Source of the DNA: Haloarcula vallismortis ATCC 29715
GTDB taxonomy: Archaea; Halobacteriota; Halobacteria; Halobacteriales; Haloarculaceae
DNA length: 64,000 nt
Reading direction: 5' to 3'
Assembly (NCBI RefSeq): GCF_000337775.1
Contig: NZ_AOLQ01000007.1
Coordinates: 62,001-126,000 of the forward strand
The position numbers and the translations under genes are program-made. The notes beneath the pieces were generated by a model, which did not search any database, was not told the origin of the DNA, and was given only the letters and a program-made list of their open reading frames with translations. Positions 35,881 to 44,788 of this stretch are shown one piece after another; the first letter of the stretch is position 1, and every line of letters starts with the position of its first letter.

Positions 35881-36231
35881 TCATTCCGGGTTCAGCTCGT
35901 CCCAGAGCTGACTGAACCGGTCCGGGAGGTTCTCCTCCCGATAGATGCGTACTTTGTACTCCTCGTCTTCGAGCGAGATGACCGTCGACTCGAAGTTGGA
36001 CTCGTACACCTTGTAGTGGTTCCCGTCCTCGGCGACGAGTGTCCGGTCGGTGACGAGGTCGTACTCGTCGAGCAGTTCGATACGTCGATACACCGTCGGC
36101 AATGAGAGGTCACACTCCTCCGCGAGTTCCTTCGCCGACTGCGGTTCTCGACTGATCGCGGCGAGTACACGGCGTGCGTGCTGGTCGCCAATCGTATCGA
36201 GAATCTCCTCGATGCTCTGTTCCTCAGCCAC
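35881..36231 (-). CDS. Winged-helix transcriptional regulator (ArsR-like)
   Basis: Regulator of 116 residues with an N-terminal HTH: ILDTIGDQHARRVLAAI and SAKELAEECDLSLPTVYRRIELL as the recognition helix. The back half is beta-rich (HYKVYESNFESTVISLEDEEY) and may form a small sensor or dimer face. It probably controls its own operon with the membrane protein behind it. Confidence 0.87.
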   Translation of the reverse strand: MAEEQSIEEILDTIGDQHARRVLAAISREPQSAKELAEECDLSLPTVYRRIELLDEYDLVTDRTLVAEDGNHYKVYESNFESTVISLEDEEYKVRIYREENLPDRFSQLWDELNPE

Positions 36232-36363
36232 TACACCAAGATTCGCGTCATATTATATAAGCGTTTTCGAGCACTGTGGTGGTTTCACGCTCAGAAAACA
36301 CTGCCCCGTTTATATCATGACAGCCCCTGTAGCAGTCACTGCGGATTGCGTTCAGGTGAGACG

Positions 36364-36861
36364 ATGTCCGGAGACAACCTCCGTCGCGTGACGACGGGCA
36401 AGATGCAGGGCCAGAGCGCCGATGAGCGAGTGACCCCTCTCGGCGATGCAGAGTGCCCAGAATCGCATGACCCACCCAGTCGTGACGCCATCACGGAGTC
36501 GGTGTTGGACCCGGTCATTGACGACGTCGTCAACGGCGAGACCGCGGTTGATGACGGCCTGGTCACACAGAGTCTGGAAGAGATTCTACTGGCGATGATC
36601 GCAGTCGCCGATGGTGGTACCCACGGGACCGGACTGATGGAGGAGCTGGAAACCCAGTTCGGCGCCAAACTGAGTCCGGGGACAGTGTACCCCCGGCTGC
36701 ACGAGTTAGAAGCGGATGGCACGCTCCAGATGCACGAACTCGTTCAGACGAAACAGTACGGAATCGCGGACGATGCGGCTGCAAGAGAGCAGATCGCAAC
36801 GTCGGCGTACCAACATCTCGCGGTCGGGCTGTTCCTCCATGCGTCGCTCGATGCGCTGTAA
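36364..36861 (+). CDS. PadR-family regulator with extended N-terminus
   Basis: Protein of 165 residues from the ATG at 36364. The first 60 residues are acidic and look unstructured. The wHTH then reads SLEEILLAMIAVADGGTHG, LMEELETQFGAKLSPGTVYPRL and a wing with VQTKQYGIAD. The C-terminal helix is a likely dimer face. In haloarchaea such PadR proteins respond to membrane or metabolic cues; the target is unknown. It is divergent from the ArsR-like gene. Confidence 0.82.
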   Translation: MSGDNLRRVTTGKMQGQSADERVTPLGDAECPESHDPPSRDAITESVLDPVIDDVVNGETAVDDGLVTQSLEEILLAMIAVADGGTHGTGLMEELETQFGAKLSPGTVYPRLHELEADGTLQMHELVQTKQYGIADDAAAREQIATSAYQHLAVGLFLHASLDAL

Positions 36862-36871
36862 CCACCACAAG

Positions 36872-36961
36872 CCGGTCAGTCCGCCGACACACCACCCCCC
36901 AATTGTCGGCTACGAACCGGTCGGCCTGCCGACACATCACCCCCCAACCGTCGGCTGGCCA
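36872..36961. repeat. Two tandem 45-bp imperfect repeats
   Basis: Copies at 36872-36916 and 36917-36961 share CCGGTC, then GCCGACACA(C/T)CACCCCCCAA and GTCGGCT. Each unit contains the inverted pair GCCGAC/GTCGGC around a C-rich centre. The block starts 10 bases after the PadR stop. Two copies only and no spacers, so it is not a CRISPR array. Confidence 0.6.
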
Positions 36962-37132
36962 CGCACAGACTCCCCCACTTCCTTTGTGCACAACGTGACG
37001 CAGGTCGGACTGTCTGGGCTGTTGCTGTCTCAAGAGACAGAGTGACACATCCTGTCGGAGAGCGAACTGTCGGCTCTGCTTGCCGGTACTACCGCTATGG
37101 AGTCAGGTGAAAGACCGAAAACCGGAGTATCC

Positions 37133-37312
37133 TTACCGTACCGGTGTCCAGCCACACACCGAGCACTGTGCCGCTGTCGACTCGTGAAGACCGCCGCAAT
37201 CAGGGCACTGCTTCTTGTTATAGCTCTCTTCCCAACCACTCTGGTCCACGTCGTGGCCACGCTGGGAGAGGAACTCGTCGAACATATCGTCACTACTCGG
37301 TGCGGACGCCAT
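37133..37312 (-). CDS. 59-residue zinc-finger protein (HVO_0416-like)
   Basis: Short gene read from the ATG at 37312 to a TAA at 37133. The protein begins MASAPSSDDMFDEFLSQRG and carries QCPDCGG and QCSVCGW, a paired CxxC zinc finger, with SGWEESYNKK between. I recall the same layout in the HVO_0416 zinc-finger family of tiny haloarchaeal regulators. It is too short for a usual length cutoff. Confidence 0.75.
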   Translation of the reverse strand: MASAPSSDDMFDEFLSQRGHDVDQSGWEESYNKKQCPDCGGLHESTAAQCSVCGWTPVR

Positions 37313-37509
37313 ACATGATATGGTATAACACAGCAGTATATAGGTTTAATGGTATTGTGAAACATTGTCACAAGTAGCGGTGTCTCACACACGACGAACT
37401 GGACAGTCACAGCGAGCGGTATCCTTCAGAAGGTTCGATCAGCGGACAGCAGCAAATAGGCAGTCGTTCAGACGGTGTACTGGATTCGCGTGTGCAGAGG
37501 CCTCACTCG

Positions 37510-38082
37510 TTAGCTGTCAGTCCCAGCCGGGCGAGTGTAATCAACAGTGAGACGGGTGCTTGCGATGAGCGCGTTCGCGATGGTTTCTGCCGCCGCTTCC
37601 TGCTCGGTTCCACCCTCGATAGAGAGCTCCTCGCCGAGTGCGTACACCTGAAACCGGTGTTCGTAGGCCTGTCCAGCCGGTGGACACGGCGGTTCATACC
37701 CCGGTTCGTTGGCGGGCTGTGTTCCCTGTCGAGCGCCGCCGAGCGTATCGAGGGTCGGTTCACGAGGGAGGCCGGCTGGAATCCGCTCTGTCTCCGGCGG
37801 GACGTTCCACAGCGTCCAGAACACGGGCTGACTGAACACGCCACCGTCGTACTCGGCTGTCACGGCAAGTGCTACCGTTGGCTCCGGAACACGCTCAATG
37901 ACAAACGGTGGCGATACGCCCTCGCCGTCACAGGTGAACCGGGCCGGAAGCGCGTCCCCGGAACTGAACGCGGGGCTCGACACTTCGAAGGCCGATGTCG
38001 TGTCGTCAGACTGCTCGGTACAGCCCGCGCTCCCGACCAGTGCAGACACTCCGAGCGTCTGGACGAAGTGGCGACGGCGCAT
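37510..38082 (-). CDS. YbhB/YbcL (Raf kinase inhibitor-like, PEBP) Tat lipoprotein
   Basis: Protein of 190 residues. The N-terminus has twin arginines and a lipobox (RRRHFVQTLG...GSAGC), so it is a Tat-exported lipoprotein. The PEBP fold is shown by FTCDGEGVSPPF, FWTLWNVP and YEPPCPPAGQ with the late HRFQVYAL. PEBP proteins bind small anions or lipids; the role of prokaryotic copies is unclear. It is divergent from the nitric oxide reductase gene. Confidence 0.87.
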   Translation of the reverse strand: MRRRHFVQTLGVSALVGSAGCTEQSDDTTSAFEVSSPAFSSGDALPARFTCDGEGVSPPFVIERVPEPTVALAVTAEYDGGVFSQPVFWTLWNVPPETERIPAGLPREPTLDTLGGARQGTQPANEPGYEPPCPPAGQAYEHRFQVYALGEELSIEGGTEQEAAAETIANALIASTRLTVDYTRPAGTDS

Positions 38083-38257
38083 ACCAGAGTGAGAGGGGCA
38101 GATAGTAATCTACCTTGTGATACCCCGCCATGTACCACGTCGAATCCGGGGACAGGAGACCACTGGTCCCTATCAGGGCGAACATGTTCCCTCGCATCGC
38201 CAGCGACTGAGAACGTCTTTACCCCTTCTTATTTTGGGATACTGGAGTTCCAACCAC

Positions 38258-40540
38258 ATGGAACTCAAACGCAAAACAATCGCGAAGGTGATCGCCGCCG
38301 CGTTCGTCTTCAACCTCGTCGTCATGGGGGCCGGCGCGTGGGTGGCCTACCAGGAAGCGCCACCCATCCCCGAGGAGGTCGTCGGACCCGACGGTGAGAC
38401 GGTCATCACGGGTGAGGACATCCGTGACGGCAAAAAGACGTTCCAGAAGAACGGGCTGATGAACCACGGGTCGATTCTCGGCAACGGCGCGTACTACGGC
38501 GCGGACTACACCGCCGACTCGCTGGAGTTGAAAACCCAGCATATGCGGACCTACTACGCCGAGGAGCGCTACGGGACCGAGTACGACTCGCTGTCGACGG
38601 CCGAGCAGGCCGCCGTCGACGATGACGTGAAACAGGACCTCAGTGGGGAGTACGAGGGCGGGAACATCGAGTACTCCGCCGCCGAGCTATACGCCCACCA
38701 GCAGGTCCGCCAGGAGTACGTCGAGCGGTACCACGAGGGGAGCCACGAGCGCGGCGTCCCCGAAGAGATGATTGATTCTGAGGCTGACGCCCGGCAGTTC
38801 GCCGACTTCGCGCTGTGGACGGCGTGGTTCTCCCACACCGACCGCCCGGACGGGGAGCACTCCTACACGAACGACTGGCCATACGAGCCTGCCGCGGGTA
38901 ACGACGCGACCGGCGCGGCGATGACCTGGAGCGTCATCGCGATGGTCCTCCTCGTCGCCGCCGCCGGTGGCGGCATCTGGCTGTACCAGTCTGTCAGCCT
39001 CCCAGAACCCTCCGCAGACGGCCTCTCGGTGCCCGACCCGGGCGACGTGAGCATCTTCCCCAGTCAACGGGCCGCCCTGCGGTTCATCCCGGTCGCCGCC
39101 GGGTTGTTCCTCGCGCAGGTGCTGCTCGGTGGGTTGCTCGCCCACTTCTACATCGAGCGGGCCGGCTTCTTCGGCATCGAGGAGATATTCGGCGTCCACA
39201 TCCTCCAGCTACTGCCCTTCGCCATGGCGAAGACCTGGCACATCGATCTGGGCATCCTCTGGATTGCCGCGACGTGGCTCGGTGCGGGACTGTTCCTCCC
39301 GCCGCTTTTGACCGGCCACGAGCCGAAACGCCAGTCGACGTACATCAACATTCTGCTCGGGGCCATCGTCGTCGTCACCGTGGGCGGCCTCGGCGGCATC
39401 TGGCTCGGCTCCCACGGCTACTTCGGCGACCTCTGGTGGGTCGTCGGCAACGAGGGGCTGGAGTATCTCGAAGTCGGGAAGCTCTGGCAGGTCGGACTGC
39501 TCGTCGGCTTCGGCCTGTGGGCCGTCCTCTCGATCCGGGGTCTGAAGCCGCTGCTGGACCGCGAGCCGGTGTTCGGCCTCGCACACATGATCCTCTACGC
39601 CGGCGGCTCCATCGCCCTGCTGTTCACCGCCGGGTTCTTCTTCACCCCCGAGACCAACATCGCCGTCACGGAGTTCTGGCGCTGGTGGGTCGTCCACATG
39701 TGGGTCGAAGGCGCCTTCGAGTTCTTCATCGTCGCCATCATCGGGCTGACGCTGGTGTCGATGAACCTGCTCAGCCGCCGCAGCGCCGAGAAGGCTGTCA
39801 TGCTCCAGGCGTTGCTGGTGATGTCCACCGGCGTCATCGGCGTCTCCCACCACTACTGGTGGGTCGGCATGCCCGACATGTGGGTCCCAATCGGGAGCGT
39901 GTTCTCGACGCTTGAGTTGCTTCCGCTGGTGTTCATCCTCTACGAGGCGCTGGGCCAGTACCGGGCGATGTCCGAAACCGGCGGGTTCCCCTACAAGCTC
40001 CCGTTCATGTTCATCATCGCCAGCGGGGTCTGGAACTTCGTCGGGGCCGGCGTGCTCGGCTTCTTCATCAACCTCCCGCTGATCAACTACTACGAGCACG
40101 GTACCTACCTCACGGTCGGCCACGCCCACGCCGCGATGTTCGGGGCCTTCGGCTTCCTCGCGCTGGGGATGGTCACCTACATGCTCCAGCTCGCTATCAG
40201 ACCCGGGCGCTGGGATGGTTCCTGGCTCCGGGCAGCGTTCTGGTGCTGGAACGTCGGGCTGGCGCTGATGGTGTTCGTCTCCGTCCTGCCCGTTGGCTTC
40301 CTCCAGCTGGAGGCGGCGTTCACGGGGAGCTACGCCGCGGCCCGGAGCGTGGCGTTCTACAACCAACCGCTCGTCCAGACGCTGTTCTGGGCGCGCCTGC
40401 CCGGTGACACGCTCATCATCCTCGGGACGGCCATCTACGCGGCCGACCTGATCCGCAAACGGTTCGTCCTCCGGGCGTCCGAGGACGACCCCACGGTCGA
40501 AGACATGGCCGTCGCGGAGGGTGTCATGAGCGACGACTGA
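38258..40540 (+). CDS. norZ: Quinol-dependent nitric oxide reductase (single-subunit NorB/NorZ)
   Basis: Membrane enzyme of 760 residues from the ATG at 38258, reducing two NO to N2O with electrons from quinol. The fused N-terminal domain (about 35-255, LMNHGSILGNGAYYG start) replaces NorC but has no CxxCH haem site, typical of qNOR. Helices then carry HILQLLPFAMAKTWHIDLG, FWRWWVVHMWVEG, GVSHHYWWVG and TVGHAHAAMFG, which hold the haem b, haem b3 and non-haem iron ligands. It likely serves NO detoxification or denitrification. No nor accessory genes are adjacent. Confidence 0.93.
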   Translation: MELKRKTIAKVIAAAFVFNLVVMGAGAWVAYQEAPPIPEEVVGPDGETVITGEDIRDGKKTFQKNGLMNHGSILGNGAYYGADYTADSLELKTQHMRTYYAEERYGTEYDSLSTAEQAAVDDDVKQDLSGEYEGGNIEYSAAELYAHQQVRQEYVERYHEGSHERGVPEEMIDSEADARQFADFALWTAWFSHTDRPDGEHSYTNDWPYEPAAGNDATGAAMTWSVIAMVLLVAAAGGGIWLYQSVSLPEPSADGLSVPDPGDVSIFPSQRAALRFIPVAAGLFLAQVLLGGLLAHFYIERAGFFGIEEIFGVHILQLLPFAMAKTWHIDLGILWIAATWLGAGLFLPPLLTGHEPKRQSTYINILLGAIVVVTVGGLGGIWLGSHGYFGDLWWVVGNEGLEYLEVGKLWQVGLLVGFGLWAVLSIRGLKPLLDREPVFGLAHMILYAGGSIALLFTAGFFFTPETNIAVTEFWRWWVVHMWVEGAFEFFIVAIIGLTLVSMNLLSRRSAEKAVMLQALLVMSTGVIGVSHHYWWVGMPDMWVPIGSVFSTLELLPLVFILYEALGQYRAMSETGGFPYKLPFMFIIASGVWNFVGAGVLGFFINLPLINYYEHGTYLTVGHAHAAMFGAFGFLALGMVTYMLQLAIRPGRWDGSWLRAAFWCWNVGLALMVFVSVLPVGFLQLEAAFTGSYAAARSVAFYNQPLVQTLFWARLPGDTLIILGTAIYAADLIRKRFVLRASEDDPTVEDMAVAEGVMSDD

Positions 40541-40551
40541 GGCGACGCCGG

Positions 40552-40581
40552 GTTTCGGCCGTACGTCGCCACGGCCGAAAC
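40552..40581. terminator. Hairpin between norZ and the convergent hydrolase gene
   Basis: GTTTCGGCCGT (40552-40562) and ACGGCCGAAAC (40571-40581) form a perfect 11-bp stem with an 8-base loop, 12 bases after the norZ stop. The location between convergent genes suggests a shared transcription end; there is no clear T-run. Confidence 0.5.
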
Positions 40582-40624
40582 ACGACTTGGCCGGCAGAAA
40601 CGAAAAGAGAGCGAAACGCGGGGT

Positions 40625-42385
40625 CTAAACGGGGAACTGCGTCGCCGTCCCGGCGACGATAACCCACGTCACGAGGACAGCGTTGATTGTCGCGCCGACC
40701 CAGACACGACCGGTCTTTCTGAAGAAGTAGGTGCTGACGAAGGCCACGATGCTGAGCAGAGCGACGAACTGCAGCGCCAGGATTGTCAACAGCGGGTGGC
40801 CAAGCGGCAGGGGCTGTCCGGTCAGCAGTGGGATGTACTGAACTGCCAGTAGCACGACGAACCCACCGACGACGATGAGCCAGTTCGTGGCCATCGCGCG
40901 GCGGAGCGACCGGGACTCGCCCTCGGGACGGAGTTGGCCGTGCAGGAGCGCGCCGAGGACGACGAAGAAGGCAAACAGCGGCAGGAGATACGAGAAGCTG
41001 ATGCGGAACTGAGCCGGAGACAGGAGTTTGATGGCGAACACCCAGATGCGGAAGTCCGTCTGGAATAGGAATGCCACGACGGCTTCCAGCAGGTACAGTA
41101 CGGCAACGGTAGCGACGCCGGCCAGAATCGAGACGCCGACCGTCCGCGCACCGTCGCCCGTATCGAGGCCGTAGTTCGCCAGCGACACCGACGGATCGTC
41201 CGCGTTACTCGTGTAATGCCACACCGCGAACAGGACCGCGGTGATGACCGTGTTCCCCAGTGCCCAGACGATGACACCGTTGTTAATCTGCTGTGGGAAC
41301 AGCCAACCGAGGCCGATAATCGCCGGCGCAGCGTCCTGCAGCGGGAAGTAAGTCACAATCGGAATGGCAGCAGCGAGTAATGACGCCGCGTACCGCTTGC
41401 CGCCGGTCATCCCCTTCCCTTCGGGGTACTCCCGTCGAAGCCTGTCTGTCGATGCCCGTTCGATGAGCAGCCCGCCAGCCGGGAACAGCGATAGGACGCC
41501 GCCGAGAAGGGCGATAAACGTCCCCATCGATTTCCAGTACCAGACCTGATTGCTGGGGTCCATCTCGTCCTCGCCATCAAGCGTCAGCTGAAGCCACTCG
41601 ATGGACGCGCCGATGGCTGCGGTCGAGAAGTGGTCGCCGGGGTGAGTCGTTGCCGGCGTGTACAGCTGCCGTGCAGTCCCGTCCGCAACGCTGCCGTAGG
41701 TGCGCCCCTCCTCGACAGCGCTGTCCGTGCCGAACACCGTCTGAAGCTTTTCGCTCTGCTCAACATCGGACGCACTCGCCGTCCCCCACATCAGCGGGGA
41801 GAACTCGTCGTACTCGCTGAACACGACGGCGAAGTTCCGCGGGAACGAGTCAGTGCCTTCGGGGGCGCGGTTCGATCCCGTCGAAGAGCCCTCGATGACC
41901 ATCGATTCGTACCCGTCCGGGTGGGCCGCGGCCGCCGTGACGACGGTCCAGCCGCCCATCGAGTGCCCTTCGAGGCCGATGTTTTCGTTGTCAACGTAAT
42001 CCAGCGACTGGAGATATTCGAGGCTATCGGGGCCGCCGTAGCCGTTCTGGAACGCCGGGGCGTCCGAGTAGCCGTGGCCGGTCTGGTCAATCGCGAGAAC
42101 GACGAAACCCCGCCTCGCGTACTCGATGGCGAACGGCGATTGGGTCTCCTTCGAGTTGATGTACCCGTGAACGGCTAACACCCCCGGTTGCGGGGAAGCA
42201 CTGCTCGCCTCTTCAGGGATGTACAGCGTCCCGCTCATCATCGTCCCGTTGGTCCCGGAGAACGTCACGTCGCGAACCTCTACGGAACCAGCATCAGTTT
42301 GTACTGTCCATGCGAGTCCGCTCCCGCTGAATATCAGGAGTAGCGACACTGCAGCTACGAACCACAGTCGTGTATCATCGTTCAT
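40625..42385 (-). CDS. Membrane-bound alpha/beta hydrolase
   Basis: Protein of 586 residues. An N-terminal signal or anchor helix is followed by an alpha/beta hydrolase domain (about 40-275): AVHGYINSKET as oxyanion side, LAIDQTGHGYS, and GLEGHSMGGWTV with the nucleophile Ser; TTHPGDHFS could hold the catalytic His. The second half has about nine membrane helices. Substrate unknown; such fusions are common in haloarchaea and may act on lipids or esters at the membrane. Confidence 0.85.
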   Translation of the reverse strand: MNDDTRLWFVAAVSLLLIFSGSGLAWTVQTDAGSVEVRDVTFSGTNGTMMSGTLYIPEEASSASPQPGVLAVHGYINSKETQSPFAIEYARRGFVVLAIDQTGHGYSDAPAFQNGYGGPDSLEYLQSLDYVDNENIGLEGHSMGGWTVVTAAAAHPDGYESMVIEGSSTGSNRAPEGTDSFPRNFAVVFSEYDEFSPLMWGTASASDVEQSEKLQTVFGTDSAVEEGRTYGSVADGTARQLYTPATTHPGDHFSTAAIGASIEWLQLTLDGEDEMDPSNQVWYWKSMGTFIALLGGVLSLFPAGGLLIERASTDRLRREYPEGKGMTGGKRYAASLLAAAIPIVTYFPLQDAAPAIIGLGWLFPQQINNGVIVWALGNTVITAVLFAVWHYTSNADDPSVSLANYGLDTGDGARTVGVSILAGVATVAVLYLLEAVVAFLFQTDFRIWVFAIKLLSPAQFRISFSYLLPLFAFFVVLGALLHGQLRPEGESRSLRRAMATNWLIVVGGFVVLLAVQYIPLLTGQPLPLGHPLLTILALQFVALLSIVAFVSTYFFRKTGRVWVGATINAVLVTWVIVAGTATQFPV

Positions 42386-42641
42386 GATAATACTACGGGC
42401 GCAGGTGAGACACTCAGGGAATTAAAGTTACTGTAAACTCCGAGCCAGCGGTAAAGAATTGGTGGTAAATTCGGAAACGGTATTCTAACCCGCCGGGACG
42501 GGAATTTGAGTCCGGCCTGTCTGTTGTACGCGCTCCGGTCGCCAATTCATTACCAATTATTCGTCGCGGCCAGTAAACCGCTGTATCGGCCATCTGCGGG
42601 GACAAATAGCCACTTCAGTCTCCACTCACCGATAGACGAAG

Positions 42642-43013
42642 TTACGCGCTGCCGAGTTCGTTGGTCCAGAGGTGTTCGATGTCTGCTTCGAGATCGGCCG
42701 TATCGAGCGCCTCGACGCCGGACAGGTACTCGCGGGCGTCAGTGAGATGCTGCTGGACAGCGGCCACGTTGTCGACCGACTTCGCGGCACAGAGCGAAAT
42801 CCGGGCCCGGTTGATCTCCAGTCGCTCCCCGAGCGCCTGCGTCACCGGGATGTTGTGCTCGTCGCTGAGCTGTGCCATGCGGTCTAACACGCTTGTCGGC
42901 ACTTCCAGTTGAGCTGCAAGGTCTCGGGACGGCAAGTCGACCGTAACGTCGGTCGTCTCACACTCACTCTCCCCCCACGGCGCGATAACGTACTCCTGTC
43001 CCTCTGTGGACAT
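42642..43013 (-). CDS. Conserved haloarchaeal protein of unknown function
   Basis: Acidic protein of 123 residues from the ATG at 43013; a start at 43040 would add nine. It has a beta-rich front (EYVIAPWGESECETTDVTVDLP) and long helices behind (DRMAQLSDEHNIPVTQAL, DAREYLSGVEALD). No known fold or motif is recognised. It is followed upstream by the dioxygenase gene on the same strand with a gap of 82 bases. Confidence 0.68.
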   Translation of the reverse strand: MSTEGQEYVIAPWGESECETTDVTVDLPSRDLAAQLEVPTSVLDRMAQLSDEHNIPVTQALGERLEINRARISLCAAKSVDNVAAVQQHLTDAREYLSGVEALDTADLEADIEHLWTNELGSA

Positions 43014-43095
43014 GTAACACTGGACATTCCGGCCACCCATATTTACTCGCAGGCTAACAGAAAGAATGAATCGGATACCGGTCGGTCCGTGGGCG

Positions 43096-44085
43096 TTAGT
43101 CGTCGGCTTCGGCGGCCTCTGGTCGGGGAATCGTCACATCCGTGAGCCCCGCTTCGATTTCCTCGCGTCGGTCCTCGAACTTCCCGGGTAGCACCAGCCG
43201 GCCGCCGAGGTCATCAAGCGGTTCGTCGCTATCGTAGCCGGGGTCGCTGGTGGCGAGTTCGAACAGGATGCCACCGAACTCCCGGAAGTAGACAGACCGG
43301 AACCAGTGGCGGTCAATCTGTGACGTGGGGCGCAACCCCGCGTTGCGGACGGCTTCGCGCATCGACTGCTGGTCCTCGTCAGTCGGCGTCTGGAAGGCGA
43401 CGTGATGGACCGTCCCGTGGCCCTGCCGGCCCCCCTCGATAGTCGGTAACACGTCGACGTACTTCCCGACGGTCCCCGTCGCGGCAAAGCGGGTCCGCTC
43501 GTCGCCGGGCGTGTCGCCCTGTGCCTGCTCGGTGCCGACTTCTTCAAGCCCCATCGTCTGGAGCAGGTCCTCAGTGGGTTCGGGGTCGGCGAGCCACAGC
43601 GTCACGGAGTGGAAGCCACGAATGGCGGCGTCTTCTGGGACGAACTCCGTCCATGGCTCGGTCGGGTCGTCGTCGGGAATCTCGACCGCGACCAGTTCGA
43701 CTGGCAGCCCGTCCGGGTCGCGAAACGGGAGGACGGTCTCGCCGAACCGCTCGACGCGGTCGTCGTAGTCGACGCCGTACTCGTCGAAGCGGTCCTCCCA
43801 GTAATCGAGGCTGCCGTCGGGAACGCGGAACGCGGTGCGTGAGACCTGTCCAGAGCCGACCTTCCCCTGTGCGTGGTTCTCCCACGGGAAGAACGTCATA
43901 CTCGTCCCCGGGTTCCCCTCGGCGTCGGCAAAGAAGAAGTGGTACGTGCTGGGGTCGTCCTGATTGATCGAGCGCTTGACGAGCCTGAGCCCGAGTGTTT
44001 CGACCCAGAAGTCCATGTTCTGCTGTGGGTCGCTGGCGATGCATGTGACGTGGTGAATACCCGGTGTCGGAGTGCCTTCGGTCAT
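43096..44085 (-). CDS. VOC-family ring-cleaving dioxygenase
   Basis: Protein of 330 residues with two glyoxalase-like halves. The first starts GIHHVTCIASDPQQNMDF, the second RGFHSVTLWLADPEPTEDL, and a late GTVHHVAFQTP gives another metal-binding His, with acid ligands in between. It is close to the ring-cleaving dioxygenase/MhqO group that acts on hydroquinones. An iron- or manganese-dependent activity is expected; the physiological substrate is not known. The start at 44091 would add two residues. Confidence 0.87.
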   Translation of the reverse strand: MTEGTPTPGIHHVTCIASDPQQNMDFWVETLGLRLVKRSINQDDPSTYHFFFADAEGNPGTSMTFFPWENHAQGKVGSGQVSRTAFRVPDGSLDYWEDRFDEYGVDYDDRVERFGETVLPFRDPDGLPVELVAVEIPDDDPTEPWTEFVPEDAAIRGFHSVTLWLADPEPTEDLLQTMGLEEVGTEQAQGDTPGDERTRFAATGTVGKYVDVLPTIEGGRQGHGTVHHVAFQTPTDEDQQSMREAVRNAGLRPTSQIDRHWFRSVYFREFGGILFELATSDPGYDSDEPLDDLGGRLVLPGKFEDRREEIEAGLTDVTIPRPEAAEADD

Positions 44086-44222
44086 TAGCATCGATACGTG
44101 CCGAAACTACTTGAATGACTGCTGACGCGAGTGTTACCGGGTCACTGTCGGTAGAAACGGTTGGGACTAACGAGTTATGTGACGGACAGCAATTATATAT
44201 GACGCTGGTGGGACATTCGCGT

Positions 44223-44750
44223 ATGGCAGACGCGGACCGGACAGCGATTCTCGGCGGGACGTTCACACCGATTCACAACGGCCACCGGGCGCTCCTGCAC
44301 AAGGCGTTTCAGACCGCAAGCCACGACGGGAGCGGCGATGGCCACGTCATCGTTGGTTTGACCAGCCCAGAACTGGCCACAGAGACGCGCAGTGACCCGA
44401 CACACGTCGAACAGTTGGGTGCGTACGATGACCGGCGAAGCGCGCTCGCTTCAGAACTCGACCAGTTGGGTGAGCCCTACAGCGCCACGTACGAGATTGT
44501 CCGGTTAGACGACACACAGGGACCGGCCGCGACACGGGCAGACGTGGATGCGCTCGTCGCCTCGCCGGAGGCGAAGGCACAGCGCCGCGCCTACGAACTC
44601 AATCAACAGCGGCGAGACGCGGGGCTTCACCCGCTGGAAATCCACACGCCGCCGTTTGTCGTCGCCGAAGACGGCACGCGAATCAGCAGCACCCGGATTC
44701 GGAACGGCGAAATCGACGTACACGGACGCCTGCTTGATGCCGCAGAGTGA
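44223..44750 (+). CDS. coaD: Phosphopantetheine adenylyltransferase (archaeal CoaD)
   Basis: Enzyme of 175 residues from the ATG at 44223, making dephospho-CoA from ATP and 4'-phosphopantetheine. The nucleotidyltransferase fold is given by AILGGTFTPIHNGHRALL with the HxGH motif and by RISSTRIRNGEID, the ISSTxxR motif. It fits the archaeal type of PPAT, distinct from the bacterial CoaD. It is near no other CoA gene. Confidence 0.92.
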   Translation: MADADRTAILGGTFTPIHNGHRALLHKAFQTASHDGSGDGHVIVGLTSPELATETRSDPTHVEQLGAYDDRRSALASELDQLGEPYSATYEIVRLDDTQGPAATRADVDALVASPEAKAQRRAYELNQQRRDAGLHPLEIHTPPFVVAEDGTRISSTRIRNGEIDVHGRLLDAAE

Positions 44751-44788
44751 CAGCGGCCAGATAGAAGTTCGCCCCCGGAACCAGACTG

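Noticed and set aside
36872-36961. CRISPR array
   Set aside because: Only two units without unique spacers, and no cas genes in the window.
36716-37045. Repeat-containing protein across the 45-bp repeats
   Set aside because: The repeat length is a multiple of three and is open in two strands, but one frame overlaps PadR and neither product has start or composition like a real gene.
39209-40366. 385-residue minus-strand frame within norZ
   Set aside because: Antisense to the well-conserved reductase; low-complexity Glu/Asp/His composition.
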